64,000 nucleotides of DNA from Elmis aenea (lineage: Eukaryota > Arthropoda > Insecta > Coleoptera > Elmidae). Every line of letters begins with the position of its first letter. Within the stretch, counting starts at the first letter, position 1. The DNA lies in the NCBI GenBank assembly GCA_947652605.1, contig OX393581.1, positions 31,924,788 to 31,988,787 on the forward strand. The letters run 5' to 3'. The translations under genes were made by a program, and so were the position numbers. A model generated the notes under the pieces. It did not search any database. It saw only the letters and a list, made by a program, of their open reading frames with translations, and was not told where the DNA came from. This document shows, in pieces, positions 12,584 to 26,800 of the stretch.

Positions 12584-13690
12584 TACATGGTGTTCCAACC
12601 AAGACGAATTATTCGATTAGCTCTGTTACACTAGGTACATAAGTTAATATTTAAAAAAAAGTTTCGAACAAATGTTGTTTCTAAAAATTTACTACATAAC
12701 CTAAAATGGAATAGTATTTGACATTTAAAACAAATTTTTGTGATATTTCGAAAGCCTACTAGTTTAATGCTATTAAATATTACACCTATGTTTTATGTCC
12801 GTATATTATCATGAAAACCACAATATTTGGAGAACTATTAATTTTTGACACAAATGATTTCCCATACTTTTAAAATATATATAAATTATCGATACGACAA
12901 TATAATAGTAGGTGCGGTGTTCCGTTTAAAAAAAAAACTGATTCGTGTTTGAAGTTTAGTTAAATGGAATGGAGCACCCTGTATATAATTTTAAAACTAA
13001 GTAGTCAGCAATTACTATGACGCTATTGTCAAATAAAGTTTCAAAGGAATTCGTTTTGACAGTTGTTAAGTTGCTAAATATTAATCTTTTTTTGGAGTCC
13101 TCTTCCCGTCAATATTTTCAAAAAAAAAACGTAAATAACTCAAAAACGGTTGATATTGGGTACACAAAACCTTCTACATTTTTGAATGTGACTTTAATTT
13201 AGAATTTAAAAAGAGAAACATATACACGGTTTTCTATTTAAAGGAAAATGGGACAAAGTTATGTAAAAAAAACAAAACACTGTATAGTTAAAAATAATCT
13301 TAGGTTATGTGGTAAATGACCACAAACAACTTTAATCCGAAACTTTTTTTAAATTTTTCCATCAGAACCGTGACTAGTTGGCACCAGAGGCAAATTTAAG
13401 TATGACGGCTTTTGGATAAGCCTGTTACAAATTTAAAAATCATAAAAAACACTTTTTAATAGTATAATGCATATTATTTTCAATACAACTGAAAAAATAC
13501 CAAAATATTATTAAAAATCACGGTTATGTATGATTAGTTTCAGTTTTATTAATAAAAATATAAATACATATAGTAAATATAAATTGGAATTTTGCGCCCC
13601 TGGCACGTGCCCCCTCTGCCCCTGCTTTTCCACGGCCCTGCTAATAACAGAGCTATCGAATAATCCATTTTGGCTGGGACACCCTATGTA
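12584..13690. mobile_element. Terminal-inverted-repeat element, about 1.1 kb
   Basis: The left end (ACATGGTGTTCCAACCAAGA, followed by an ATTATTCGATTAGCTCTGTTA stretch) is mirrored near 13640-13690 by TAACAGAGCTATCGAATAAT and GGGACACCCTATGT. A related fragment occurs at about 14105-14165. No transposase frame is seen. Confidence 0.5.
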
Positions 13691-13770
13691 ACTTGTTTAT
13701 AATCGACACGACAAAGCTGAGCAAAAAGTTTAACGATTGTAAATAAATCATAAGAAGGGATTTGTATTAT

Positions 13771-13892
13771 TTAGTTGGCCGACTTTTAATCGGTATGTGT
13801 GCGCGCTCTCATAAACACTCTTGCCCACATGCTCTTGCCATTTGCGAAGACGATTGTCGGCCGATTAAAAGTCTGTAGTGTGCGGTGACTCT
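13771..13892. repeat. Short inverted-repeat element, TTGGCCGACTTTTAATCGG family
   Basis: GGCCGACTTTTAATCGG near the left is mirrored by CCGATTAAAAGTC at about 13861-13873. A second member lies in opposite orientation at about 55968-56106, sharing the TTATGAGAGCGC and GTCGTCTTCGCAAA words. Confidence 0.5.
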
Positions 13893-14373
13893 AAGCGTTC
13901 AAATTCAAATGTAGTACAAAAATTGGAGGAGCTTTCCAAAAAACAGCAGTTTTAACAACGCTATACAAAACTTCATATTTTTAATACATTTACATTTTTT
14001 TAAGAACAACGATTTTTTGATAATTAATGGATGTTTTGGTTATTCTTTGGTATGGTGTTAAATATTCGTTTGTGTATATATTTTAATTTTAAATACCGAG
14101 TTTGTGTGATATGTGATATACCCAGCCATGATGAATTATTCGATAAGCTGTTATTAGTAAAATTTTTGAAACAGCCTTAAATAAAAGTTGTAGTCATATA
14201 CCATATACTTCATAACGTAAAGTTATCTTCAACCTGTAGTGTTTTGTTTTTGCGCACTTATACGTAATGTTGCCAATGTTGGCTATCTTTTAATAAAACT
14301 ACTGTTCATATTAACTATTTAATAAAGAAAAAGTAATTCGTTACAAAAGGCGCTGGTCCTCGCCATGGGTCTA

Positions 14374-15036
14374 GGAAGATTCACCGAAAACCAATTCACC
14401 GAAAGCAATTCACCGAAAGCAATTCACCGAATATCAATTCACCGAATAAGCAATTCACCGAATAAGCAATTCACCGAATCATCAAAAAATAAATGGATAT
14501 AAATTACATGAAATATGTAAATCAAAGATCAGAAAGTAATATATTGTGACTTTTGACTGACCATCCTATTTTGTACATTGGTTGCACTTTTTGGGGTTAA
14601 GTACTTATTACTCATATGTTTATTGTTTTTAATTATGGCTTTATAAGGTGGTTGGACCCTCAAACGTTGTGTTACGTATTTATATCAATATTTTTTTAAT
14701 ACATATATTACTTTCTCATTGTTTTATTTGTTTCTTACTGTGTAATAATTGTTCTAGACTCTAGACCTGTGGATATATATACGTAAAACAACGTTTGATT
14801 ACGTTTAATTAAAAACAATAAAAATATGAGTAATAAGTAACCCCAAAAAGTGCAACCAATGTACAAAATAGGTCAGTCACAATATATTACTTTCTGATCT
14901 TTGATTAACATATTTGATGTAATTTATATCCATTTATTTTTCGATGATTCGGTGAATTGCTTATTCGGTGAATTGATATTCGGTGAATTGCTTTCGGTGA
15001 ATTGCTTTCGGTGAATGGGTTTTCGGTGAATCTTCC
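14374..15036. mobile_element. Foldback element with iterated ATTCACCGAA termini
   Basis: The left arm holds seven tandem units built on ATTCACCGAA (14379 to about 14480, spacing 14-17 bp), and the right arm holds six inverted units (about 14945-15035). The outermost 20 bp (GGAAGATTCACCGAAAACC and its inverse) form a terminal inverted repeat. The arms continue inward as an inverted repeat around a central loop near 14700. No open frame of note. Iterated termini of this kind are typical of foldback transposons; the superfamily is not clear. Confidence 0.7.
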
Positions 15037-16666
15037 GGATACCCCTCGCTATACACGAACGTAACACTCTCCTCTCCTCTCACGCCCGCTATTTTCTAAC
15101 CTCTATATGAAATTTTTTTAACAGTAACATTATTTTTTTAATAGAACACCCTGTATATTTTGTGATTTTCAGATGCAAAATTAAATTCTTTTCAAAAACA
15201 TACAAGGTGTTTTGTATTTAAAATCATTTTCTTGTCGATAATGTACATAATTGTCTTTAAAAAACAATAAAAATGTATGTATTATGTCGAAAACTAAATA
15301 TTTCTCGAATTATTGCGGTTTTCATGATGATTTTCGCCACAAACAAAATATTTAATTGAATTAAACTAGTAGCCTTTGGAAAAATCTCGACAATTTGTTT
15401 CAATTGGCAAATACAATACTATTTTAATTTTTAAGCTGTATTTTCATTGAATTTGCTGGGACACTTTGATCGGCAGTCACTGACATTCCGAAAAAAGGAA
15501 TTAATAAAAATATTAAGCACCTGTCAGAATGCTTGCGCCAAAAATAAAACACGTCGATTAGCGAGAAAAAAGATTCTATGAAAGTGCGGATGAATAAAGT
15601 TGACCATGGATCGAAACGATTATCATCATTTATGGATCTATTAGTGTATTTTAGAGGTTTTAGACATATTGCACCCCAGAAAGAAAAGTGGCGCAACTCA
15701 AACTCAAAAAACTTACCTCTCTCTACCACCAACTTTACTACAGTTGTGAGAATTGACTGAGGCATTTACAATACTTTATGCCAAAAAACAGTTCAAGGAT
15801 TCGTCTTAAACTTTCACAGATTCTTTATCATTTCAATTCTAAGTTTTACGATTGTTTTTTTTTGACATACAAAAAAAATGTCTATTTTCTAGTTGTCACT
15901 TTTCTTGCCAGGGTGCAATACATGATTTTAAACTGCAAAAAATAGCGGTTCAATTTCAATTACCGATTCAGTAAATGTAAGTTATTCAAACACTGACCTT
16001 CTTAGGTGGCTACAGGTAACATTTAGTACTTCTAAATAATATAAATCATCTTCCAAATAAAATTTCAAAAATATATTGACTAATTTACCCTGCTTTAGAC
16101 ATAATCTTATTCATTGTCACTATTTAAAAACTTTTTTTGTTTTTCTGCGTTTATCATTTAAATGAAAAATTATTTAACAAAAACCAATGCACAGTTTGAT
16201 CTAAAACCATTAAATCTTATCAACTATACATTTTTGGTTAATGGAAATCAAGAGTAATTAAAAAATGTTGATTCAGAACAATTCATCACATGAAATAAAT
16301 ATTTTTATTTATTACTGGCAATAGTACCTATATATAAATTATTAGCAACAAATAGTCACATAAGAAGCCATTAAATGTAATCTTAACTGTGAACTATGGA
16401 AGTGCTCAAATCCAAAGAATAATAATTACACATTTTATAAATATATGCAAAAAACTGTAAAGCAAATTTGCAATAGATAAAATGAAAATTATTTTATTTA
16501 CAACAAAAGTATAAAAAAAAACAATCTTGAAAGATAATTACACAAGATCAGCATAAACATAATAAAACGTCAAAAACAAAAATTACAAATACTATTTGTA
16601 TACCATAAATCAGTAATAAATTAGTCATTTCTATCCATACAATCCAATAATAAAACTAAATAAAAT

Positions 16667-17407
16667 TTATTCCAAATCTTCAGGTCTAACAGGATGATTT
16701 AAAGGTATAACCGATTTTTGCTTGATATCTCGTGAACATGCTTTCCTCATATCTAAAAAGTTATTTGTTAAAATATTGATGACTGACTCAATTACTTTCT
16801 GAGCTAATACCATAAGCATCTTCATCTGGATCACCAGAATAATATTCCAAAACCGTTCGATAAACAATATATCCCAAGTTTGTATACATATTTATAGCAA
16901 CTTTATTGCTAACTCTCACAAAAAGGTCCACGAAATAAGTTCTTTTTCTAAAAATAAATTAGGGTAGCAAATTTATTTTTAAATCATCTTTACAGAAATA
17001 TACTTTTCAGAAACGTCTTCTAAAAAATTCATTAATGTGGCTGCTAAACCCAATCGCCTATAATCTGGAGAAACTGTTAGAGCAGTAACATGGCCGTGCC
17101 AGTTTTCTCCATGTCCTTCCGCTTTGCCCATAACTATTTAATATAAAATGTAGAATATAAAAAAATTCTTGTGTTAATTACTTACTGTAACCCATAATTT
17201 CTCCACCAGGAGATTCTGCTACTTGAAAATATTCAGGCCAATGTGCTAAATATTGCATATAAAAGGACAGCCCGTAAGTTTCTGTTAACGGATCCAAATT
17301 TCTATTAAAAATATATTTCATATATAAAAACATAGACTGCTGAACTTAACTTACACATTATTAAATTTGTACATATCGTTGCAAGTAAAGGGCCTTAACG
17401 TAGTCAT
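16667..17407 (-). CDS. Naa20: N-alpha-acetyltransferase 20 (NatB catalytic subunit)
   Basis: Five exons on the minus strand (17355-17407, 17186-17301, 17004-17133, 16811-16947, 16667-16752) join in frame to 173 aa. The product begins MTTLRPFTCNDMYKFNN and ends HPVRPEDLE, closely following animal Naa20 (about 178 aa) along its full length. Naa20 with Naa25 forms NatB, which co-translationally acetylates N-termini beginning Met-Asp, Met-Glu, Met-Asn or Met-Gln at the ribosome. The GNAT fold is evident: the acetyl-CoA loop is RRLGLA (about residues 82-87), preceded by HGHVTALTVSPDY, and YFVDLFVRVSN follows. The short C-terminal exon could be missed, since reading through the 58-bp intron gives an early stop after DEDAYG. 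An AATAAA overlaps the stop codon on the minus strand. It is divergently paired with HSL across 394 bp. Confidence 0.95.
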
Positions 17408-17801
17408 TTTGCAAATTCTTGTACCCTAACCTCAAATTAAAAAATTTCTTTTGAACGTCAAGAACAATCGAACTACCAATATAAGAAAATAAAACAACCT
17501 TTATTACTAACAACTAAACGTCATTTTATAGAAGTTTTAAGGTCTTTACGTTGGTTAGCTGTAAAAATCAAAACAAACACTTGACAATTATCCTTATATA
17601 AAGTTGCGCATTATGTGACGCAAGTCCAAAAAAAAAATCATAAACAAAACGACAAAATTCCATGTGTTAACCTTCAAATGTTCAGTGTTAAATAAAACGA
17701 ATATCTATTTAACACCACAGTTACGTAAAGAAGAATTGGAACTAAACTGATTTAAAAATTCACTGAGTAAGAAATCATATGTGGTGCACAGTAATTTGAA
17801 T
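17408..17801. promoter_or_regulatory. Shared head-to-head promoter region, Naa20 / HSL
   Basis: Only 394 bp separate the two divergent start codons, so both core promoters and 5' UTRs must lie here unless there are distant non-coding first exons. No clear TATA box is seen in either direction, as expected for a housekeeping-type bidirectional promoter. Inference from geometry. Confidence 0.5.
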
Positions 17802-20800
17802 ATGACGGACCCCACAGCGGTACCTACAGAACATGAGTATGTTAAGAACAATGAAAATGATTCTGCATGTCAAACAGATGTTAATTACGAAGCACTGAAG
17901 GATTTATGCAAAAACAATGCAGATTATTTCGTGAATGACAATACTGAAAATGGGCAAAGATTGTATACATCTTTTATGGCAATAATCGACAATGTCAACG
18001 AAATTTGGCCGATAGTTTTAAAAATCCGTCAATTAGCCCCTGATTATGATTTTGACGAAAGTGTTCCAGGCAATGGATACCGCAGTTTCTTAAGTGTTAT
18101 TAATTCTGCTGTTACCTATGCCATTCAGTTAAATAAAAAAGTATGTTTAAAGCGTGACAGTGTACTATTTCGTAAAACCGTCATTACCAAGTAAGTTATT
18201 TAATGTTTCATTATTATTTCATCTCATTTTAATGTTTATAGGGAAATCGAATCGTGCGCACATTTAATTGCTAGCCTGCACACTTGCATGACCCATGTAG
18301 AAACATTAACGACATGGTGTCGTAAAGGTGAATTGTTTCCTTTGCAAGAACATGGACCAGATGAATTGTTTTCTAAGGCAGAATCCATTAATCAATATTG
18401 TTTTTATGGTCGCAGCTTAGGGTTTCAGGTAACTGAGTGCTATTATAGACAAAATGAATGTTTATGTGGTTTCTATTTGTTTTAGTTCTGTGAGTCTTTA
18501 CGTCCGATTCTGCGCTTTGTTACATTATCAATGGCAATCTTTTCTGAAGCCTATTACAGTGAAGGTAATTAAAATACATTATCATTTATTACAGGCATGG
18601 AGTCAATGCTTTTTGGAGAAATCGGGACTTGAAAAAACTATCGACTTCCTACTCTTTTATTTTGTTTTCAATAAAGATGAGAACAAAACTAAAACAAAAT
18701 AACGACATTAATCAAAGTTTTTTAAATAACAAAAAAGGCAACGACATTTATTTATCTGTCTAGAAATGAAAACGAAATTAAAAATTTTCAATATCAGTTT
18801 TAACCGATTTTTCGTAATGTTCTCCAGGTTAGTGCATTAGTCAAAGGAGTCGGTGTTGGTTTTCAAAAATACCGACTTTATTCGAAAATGCTTGGTGAGA
18901 TTTGTCATTATTGGTGAATTTCTGCCATTTGATGGACAGATTTCGAATTGTAATATATTAATTTGTTATGCGATTTTTTAATTATAATATTTTGTTTTCT
19001 AAAATTTTATGTGACGTCAATGTAAGTCAAATGTTTTCTATGAACGTATAACATGTTAAAAATAATAAAATTACAAAATGTTGTTCCTTATAATCTCTTT
19101 TTCATAATGTATTCTAAAACATGACAAGGCCATATGAAACTGATAAGAAAGTGTTGTACTAATTTTTTGTTTTTTGTAAAATGTATTTAGCAGCAAACAA
19201 CTGAAGTTCATAAACATTTTATAAATATTTATGAAAAATTGTTAAGTTTAGATAAGGTGCTTATTTATCTTTGATGCCAGAGGTCTCAAACTTATTGCCT
19301 ACAGACAACATTTGTCAATTGTGAAGACATTTTGCCCACGGCTTGAGTTTGATTTTTTTCTTGAAGAAATTCTCAAATTAAACATTTTTAAAAATAATCT
19401 GATGTATGTACATATTTAATTTGATTTTGATTTATGACGAAAAGTTTTTATTTTATATTATTTGGCTATCTATTGAAATAAAATTTCTTGGTTAATAAAT
19501 AATGTGACCCCTATTTCAAAAAAGTTGTTGATCACTGATGTGTGCAGTGATCCATGCGCTATACATTGCTTAAATAATTTTTTTACAAATTTTATCAAAA
19601 GTAGGTAACCTAAATTAAAATATTTCTGTGGTGTAAGACAGTGGTCCCCAACCTTTTTATCACCGTGGCCCGCTAAGGGGGGGATGTTGATTGTTTTTAT
19701 TTTAGATTGTTTTGATTTAATAATTTTAATTTAATTGTTTTTAAAGATGCCTTGAAAATAAAGTACAATTACACCAAAAAATGAATATAACGTTATTTAA
19801 CATTTTAACTCACTAAAACTCTAAATCAATGAGAACCCTGAGCTCGTTTCTTTGCAACCAGACGGTTCCATCTGGGGGTAATAGGAGACAATGACACCCG
19901 AAGTGTGTTGCTTATGTTTTTTACTTCGAAGGTATTGTGTCGGCGGTAACTTGGCGTGAAGCGGTTCTCAACTGAATAATAATTTTTTGTCGATAATTAT
20001 TTAATTTTTTATTGGGGATGTTCGATTTTTTTTACGTAATTTTGATTTTTAAGCAGGACCTTGGGCGGCCAGGTACCATTTGATCCACGGACCGGTACCG
20101 GCCCAAGGGTTGGGGACTACTGATGTAAGAATTTGGTCTGGTGTGCAAACTGTAATGGGTACTTTTTATTAGGGGTGGGCGATATATCGATAAATATCGA
20201 TATAATTTTGATATCGATGTATCGAAATATTGCAATATCGGATATCGATATTCCGACATTCCGATATATCGATATTTTAAGGGCGAGAAGTTTTTTTTTT
20301 TTTTTAGGTCACCAGTCTCTTTTTCACTTTTTTACCGACTTTTTTAGCTTCGCGCCGCTTTTATATCGAAATTTCGATATGTAGATATATATCGATATTC
20401 CGATATATCGATATTCCGATATCGATATAATTTCGATATCGATATTCGATATCGAAATTTGGATATCGCCCACCCCTACTTTTTATGATACACCAGCTTT
20501 TCACCTGTACCTTTATATGTGTGAATTTCAACATTACATTGAATACCCATTAAGCCACCCCTACACACTATTTTTTTCCTGTCATATTATATGCATTTTT
20601 GTAGGAAAAATTTGTAAACATTTGGTATTAATTACATTAATTATCTAAAAGGGAACCAACACAATGAATAAATAAGTTTAAAAACAGAATCTTCCACTGG
20701 AATAAAATGAAGTCTTTATTTTAAACAAAAGCATTTGTAACACACACATCATTAATGTTGACTATTTACAAATGACCGATTAGTAGATAACATATTAAAA

Positions 20801-23800
20801 AAGATAAATGTTGTTAATAAACATTGTGTACATAAAGTAAAGTAATTGTGAAATAGTAGTATGTTATTTTCAATAACTATATTCGCTGAAAAAAAAAATC
20901 AAATGTATCATTTTATTAATAGTAATAATAATTAAACAGAAATTTATGGCTTTTTTATTTCATTTGCTAATTTCACTAAAAACAAGGTATTCGAACCTTA
21001 AAAAATAACGGTTCAGTAAATCGTGACGTAAGTTTTTGCTTCTGTTCATTAAAAAGAAAAAGAAAAATTGCAATAAACTGCTAAATTATAATCAATTTTC
21101 AATCTAAAAATTGCTCATTATGACTACATGTTATTCAATATTTTTTGACAAAATCTGTAAAATTATTTAAACTAAATTGTTGGAATATAATCACAATTAT
21201 GTAAATAAAAAATTTGCAATGTTTTTTAAAATATCACCTGTTAAAACAAGAATCGGTTTATATCAGTCACTTAGGTTTGATTTGTAGTTCTATAATTTTT
21301 TGTTTAAAATTTTAAGTTCTGGATCACGGTTTATTAATAAAACAACGGTTCATTCAGGTCTAGTCCAAAGTAAAACCAAAGGCTAGTAACAGCTTCCTTT
21401 TTTAAATCAATTTTCTACGATTTTTTTGCAATAGCAATTTCTTTGTTTTTCTAATAGAAATTAACAATTTTTGTTCCTACATTGTGTCAGTATTTAATGT
21501 TACCTAAAATGTGCCCAAAATGACTGATATGAAGCAATTTTATATACAAAAATTTTTTAGACTACTTTGATGTTTAAATACTTAAATCTTTTAAATAAAT
21601 TTCAATTAGCTGTTATTGTTTTTTTTTTGTTTGTGTAAGTGTCTTGCATTCTGATTATTTAATATTTGCTATCTCAGAATAGTAGTTCAGTGTTAATTAT
21701 TTAAATAATTTAATCAGGAATGAATCTTAAAAGAAGCAAATATCTAATATTTTTTGTTTGAAAAGTGAACTCAGATTTTATGCAAAATATTCGAGATTAA
21801 AAATTAATCTGTGTGAAGCCAACCATTTAATGATCAATTTGTTTATTATAGGTTCGTTATTGACTAAAGCAACAAACTCAGTGACAACGACAGCCAAATA
21901 CATATCTGATCCTGAGATGAAAGCAAAAAGAATCGTCAACATTTCTCAGAACGCAGATGTGGAATTTTGTAAAGCATTTTGGTTTCTGGCCGAAAGCGAA
22001 TTAATGCAACAGGTACCTTCAGTCGTGGGTCAAAACGTTGCTGTATCGAAAGTAGTTTATTTACCACCAGAACCCTTAACATTAACAATTAACGAAAAAG
22101 AGATTGACATTCCAATACCAAATTCACATATTGGTAATAATTATTAATAATTTATTGTATTGTTATTGTTAAAAAGAGGAACTTATTGCAGGTAGAAAGC
22201 CAATTCAAGTTCGATTGTTATCATATGAAGCAAGAGAAGGAATGATAGGAGAAGCAAACAATAAAAATAAAGTTCAGAGTCCAAGTAGAGGTAAATAAAT
22301 CATTGGTTTAATTCATATTATCGGAGTAATCATTATTTAATTGTACAAATTTTTTTCTATAACTGTTGTTTTAATTTATTTATCCACTTATTGATGCTCC
22401 TATCTGCCAATTTATCAAAAAGTTGGTAAAACTCTTTAACCCCTTAACGCGTTCTTTTTATTTAAAAAAAATCATAATAAAACAGTTTTTTTAATCTGTG
22501 GAAATCATAATTTGAACATATTTTTATGCAATTACATCTACATATATGGGGACAAAAAATTAAATTTTCAATCGAAAACATAATTTTATTTCCTTAAGTT
22601 ATACAGGGTGGTGAATTTTTTGATGCTCACCATTGGTATCTTGGAAACGGTAAGAGATACGAGATCAGTTAAATTAGAGAAAAGTTGCACATTTTTATGA
22701 CATTTGAGAATCTGAAAAATTGTGGATATTTTGATTTTTTCCAGATTTATAACAAAAATGTTATTTTAGAAAAAAATTATTATCTTCCGTACCATTGATG
22801 CCTTTTTAATAAAACTTGGTAACCTTAAGTTTTTGACCATGTAAAGTTGAATAATGTGGACAGAAATTTTTTATGCAACTTTTTTATTCCTTATTTTGGA
22901 TTTTTACATCATTAGATAGACAAAAAATTAGCTTTTTAGATTGATAACCAACATAACATATTCTTATCTATACTTCCTACAAATCTGTTGTCGCCTAAAT
23001 CGTGCTGTCCGGGTGCATTGCACATTTTGCACCCCGGCACAAAACAACCATATAAGCACGATATTTTAGGCTTACGAAAAGTTCAAAAAATTGAGTTCAA
23101 TTATGTAAATATTGAAAGAATAATTGTTCTTTAATACAGTCATGACTTCCTTGAGATTATAATTCATTGCCTGTATTAATGCGAGCACGTTAATTATGGA
23201 AACTTAAAATGCGACGCTGCCCGAGTCAACTCGGGCTTGCACATTTCTGCCAGTATCGCATGCCCGAGTTAACTCAGGTGAGCACGTTAAGGGGTTAAGC
23301 AAGAACTTGTAGATAATTCTATTAAATATTAAATGATTATATTCATTTAATTAATCAATGTTTACAAAATGGCAAAATTTCATTTTTTGAATACTTTGGA
23401 AAAGCTTATTTATTCTCTTCTAAGTAATACATAATGGTAATACATTTATTTTGAAACTAGAGTGCCATGAGACGAAACAAAGAAATAAGAGTTGATGTGG
23501 AAATACTATAATTACTACAGCAAAATAAAAAACATTCAAAACCAGCCTATTTGTCGCATGGGCATGTAGAACACATTTTTTTCCATTAACATTTTGTGGA
23601 AAATTTAATTTTAATACATTTCATCATACATTAAATGTATTTCACTAATTCTTAAAGCAATTAGAAACAAACTTTTTATCTGTGCAGGTTTGCTTATACA
23701 CTGTCATGGGGGTGGATTTGTTGCCCAGTCATCTCGATCCCATGAAACATACTTACGCGAATGGGCAAAAACACTACAGGTTCCCATATTCAGTATTGAT

Positions 23801-26800
23801 TACAGTTTAGCGCCCGAAGCTCCATATCCTCGGGCACTGGAAGAAGTCACATATGCATACTGTTGGGCTCTAAAGCACTGTCACTTGTTAGGAAGTACAG
23901 GTTAGTTAATCTGCAGTTGTAACATGCTAAATTAAAAATAATTTAAGAGAAAATTATAAAAATCAACTATAAGGTTGTTGCATAATTTTTGTCATATTTT
24001 CGAGTAAAAATCAATGCGGCTAGGTTTGGGGGATAAATTTTTTTAATTATCAGCACAGTGACCATTATTATCAATTACTTAGCTTTTGCAGCAAAAAAAG
24101 TTTTCATCTTATGGAAGAATTGCCATACTGCTAAAATGCCATCAATTTCATTTTGAATTTTTTTCCATGTAAAAAAGTTCGCAAGGACAGTAACTACTGA
24201 TAATCTAATGGTACCACATCCCGAGAATAAAATGGATGAGAATTATCTCGTACTTCAGGTTTTGTCGAATTTTAAGTTCACTATGTGGGCAAGTATTTTC
24301 ATGTTGACCCAACACCTTTCAAATTGGCTAAAACAGGTATTTTCTTCTTGATTTCTACAGCTAATTGAGTACAGATCAGCAGTTATGCTTTGAATAGGTG
24401 GAAACAGCCCAAAATGTACAGGCCCTATTGGACCCCACCACACACAAAGTTTTTTTTTTTGCAGAGCTATGCTGGATTTAAATACACATTACTTACACCT
24501 TATTTTAGAGCAGACATTTGTTGTTGTTTTTTTCAATCAGATTTCCGTAAATTATCAACTTTTTACCTTTAATACCTATCGGTCCATAGAAGACTAAAAA
24601 TTTTGAAGTACCAACAAAGTAGAACATACTGAGATCTGATTAAGCAAAGTGATTTCAGTCAATTCATGTGAAATCCACTTTTCATATTTTTGAACATGTC
24701 TTAGCTTTTTTTTATGTCTCGGCACAGTTGTATAGTCAAATCCCTTTATTTTCTCAATCTCCCTGTTTGGTAAGAATGAGTTTTCCAGGATTAACAAGTT
24801 GAAGGCATCTTTCAGTAAGTAAATGATGATCCTGCAGATTAAAATTTTCAGTTTAAAATTTGGAAAACCATCTTTAAACCATCCTAGTATCAACAGTATG
24901 TTCTCCTTATGTGTTATAGATTTTTGTTGTAGCCACAATTGTATTATTGTTCTTATGAAATTTGTAGAACATACAGGATCTTAGACGCACTTTGCCAACA
25001 CTTGTGTTAAGCACTCAAGATTCATAAACACCTGAGTATAAATTTTGTCGGCATAATGCTTTTATAGTAAGGTGACCAGATTTTAGTTTTAGTAAGGCGT
25101 GACAAAATCGATTGTGGGATATTATGAATGACAGTAAAAAAATGCATTATCTTTTTTGCTCATTTTGACATTTACGTATTTTGCTTTTGCAGAATAACTA
25201 ATAAGAATGTTTAATAATTAGTGTGATTGATATTGGTAACTTTTAAGTAAATTCGTGTAGTATTTTTTTGTATTTTACATCTGTTTATTCTCGTATTGTG
25301 AATATGGCTAAATTTGAACACTTTAAAAGCTTAATATGTTAGAGGCTGACATTGTAAGTCGTAAAATGTAGCGGCTGCTGCAGAATTTACGTTTGTTTAT
25401 TAATTGCAAACATAACTTTTTTACGAAATCATGGCAAACATTGATAAGGAAATTTTTACAAAATTAGCCATATCTCGGTTATTTTTTGCAACATAAACTA
25501 TATATTTTTGAAAAGCTAAAAAAACGCCCTTTCATATGAAGTCATGGCCAGCTAGGGTTTCTATTTAAAAAAATATTAGTTTACTTCATATCTTGATAGT
25601 CAAGGTCGCCAATAAAAATTGTTTTTAAATTAAGCATAAAAATCTGTATAAAAAACCTTGATAATATTTAATTCTATTTTAATAAATAAAGAAGTTATAA
25701 TAAATTTTCAAAAATGATGAAATTTCGATATCAGAAATCTGATTGCATAGGCGTTATTTTCTTAAAAAAATAGCCCAAGAAACCGAAATCAGATTTTCGC
25801 TATCTATTACAGTAACCGAGGTACCCCGTAAAACATTCAAGTTTGGTCCACCCTGGACAGTAGGATAAAATATAAATGCAGCCGAACATTGCGCAATGCT
25901 ATGACGCTGTATGCGTGTACACTATACAGCATGATCTATGAAGACATAGGTTTATGTTTATGCGTAATTTTAAGTTTTTGCTGTAAATTGGCAAAAAGCG
26001 GGACTTTTTTAAAACTCCGCGGGACCCGGGAAATTGTTAAAAACCGGAACTGTCCCGCCAAAAGTGGGATGTATGGTCACCTTATTTTATAGAGACAATA
26101 GGTGATATTCAAACAATCTTGCAGTGCGTTTAATAAAAAACAAGGTTTATTTTGTTTTTGCTTGTAAAAAAAATAAGTATATAAAAGACAACAGAAATTA
26201 TGCAACAATCTTACAATAAAAACAAAATACTGTTAACCCGCCGTGACTCGCGCTAGTTTTACTAACGTGGTGACTCGCGCGGGGTGTTTCTTACACCCCA
26301 TCAGTTTTTCAGACTATTCGTAATTTTTCGTCTAATTTTACTGCTATTTTATTTAAAGCTATTCATAAAATGATTTCACTTGAATTACTTTATACAAACT
26401 GACTGTTTACTATAGTTGTTAATGCAAAATATATTGATAGAGCTATAACAAAAAAGTATTTTACTCGGGTCAGAAAGAATAAATTATGAAACTAAATTTA
26501 TTTTTGTTTACTTATAATTTTTATTATATAAAAATAATTTGGTTATAGAATACACTAAGTAAAATAATAATATCTGCTATTTTGTACCAACACGATGTAA
26601 CACGATATAGCGCAGTGTAAGTACCAAGTAGGTTCCTATCCTAAGGGATAAGTAACGGTACAGCAAGGATAAGTACTGCTAATAACAATTAACCTCCATA
26701 ACCTGTTACAGTCAGGTATTTTCTTTCTGTCATGAGTTTCATAGAAAATGTTAGCAAATTTATAGAGCGATGTCAGCTACAGTGGCATACGAAATTGCAA

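Larger units (their letters stand above)
11577..16666. other. Intergenic DNA between the NPC2-like gene and Naa20
   Basis: No gene is seen. It contains four repeat insertions listed separately (11751, 12584, 13771, 14374). The remainder (for example 15040-16660) is AT-rich, with no recognisable coding or structural signal. Confidence 0.5.

Noticed and set aside
14374..14490. CRISPR-like or satellite array
   Set aside because: The repeats are 14-17 bp with no unique spacers and are mirrored at the far end, which is a transposon terminus structure in a eukaryotic genome.
17781..17801. GTG-initiated N-terminal extension of HSL
   Set aside because: The frame is open but begins with GTG, which is not a normal eukaryotic start. 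The first in-frame ATG is at 17802.
19274..19542. Further hAT-like MITE (CAGAGGTCTCAAAC...)
   Set aside because: The left end looks hAT-like, but I could not find a convincing mirrored right end or an 8-bp duplication.
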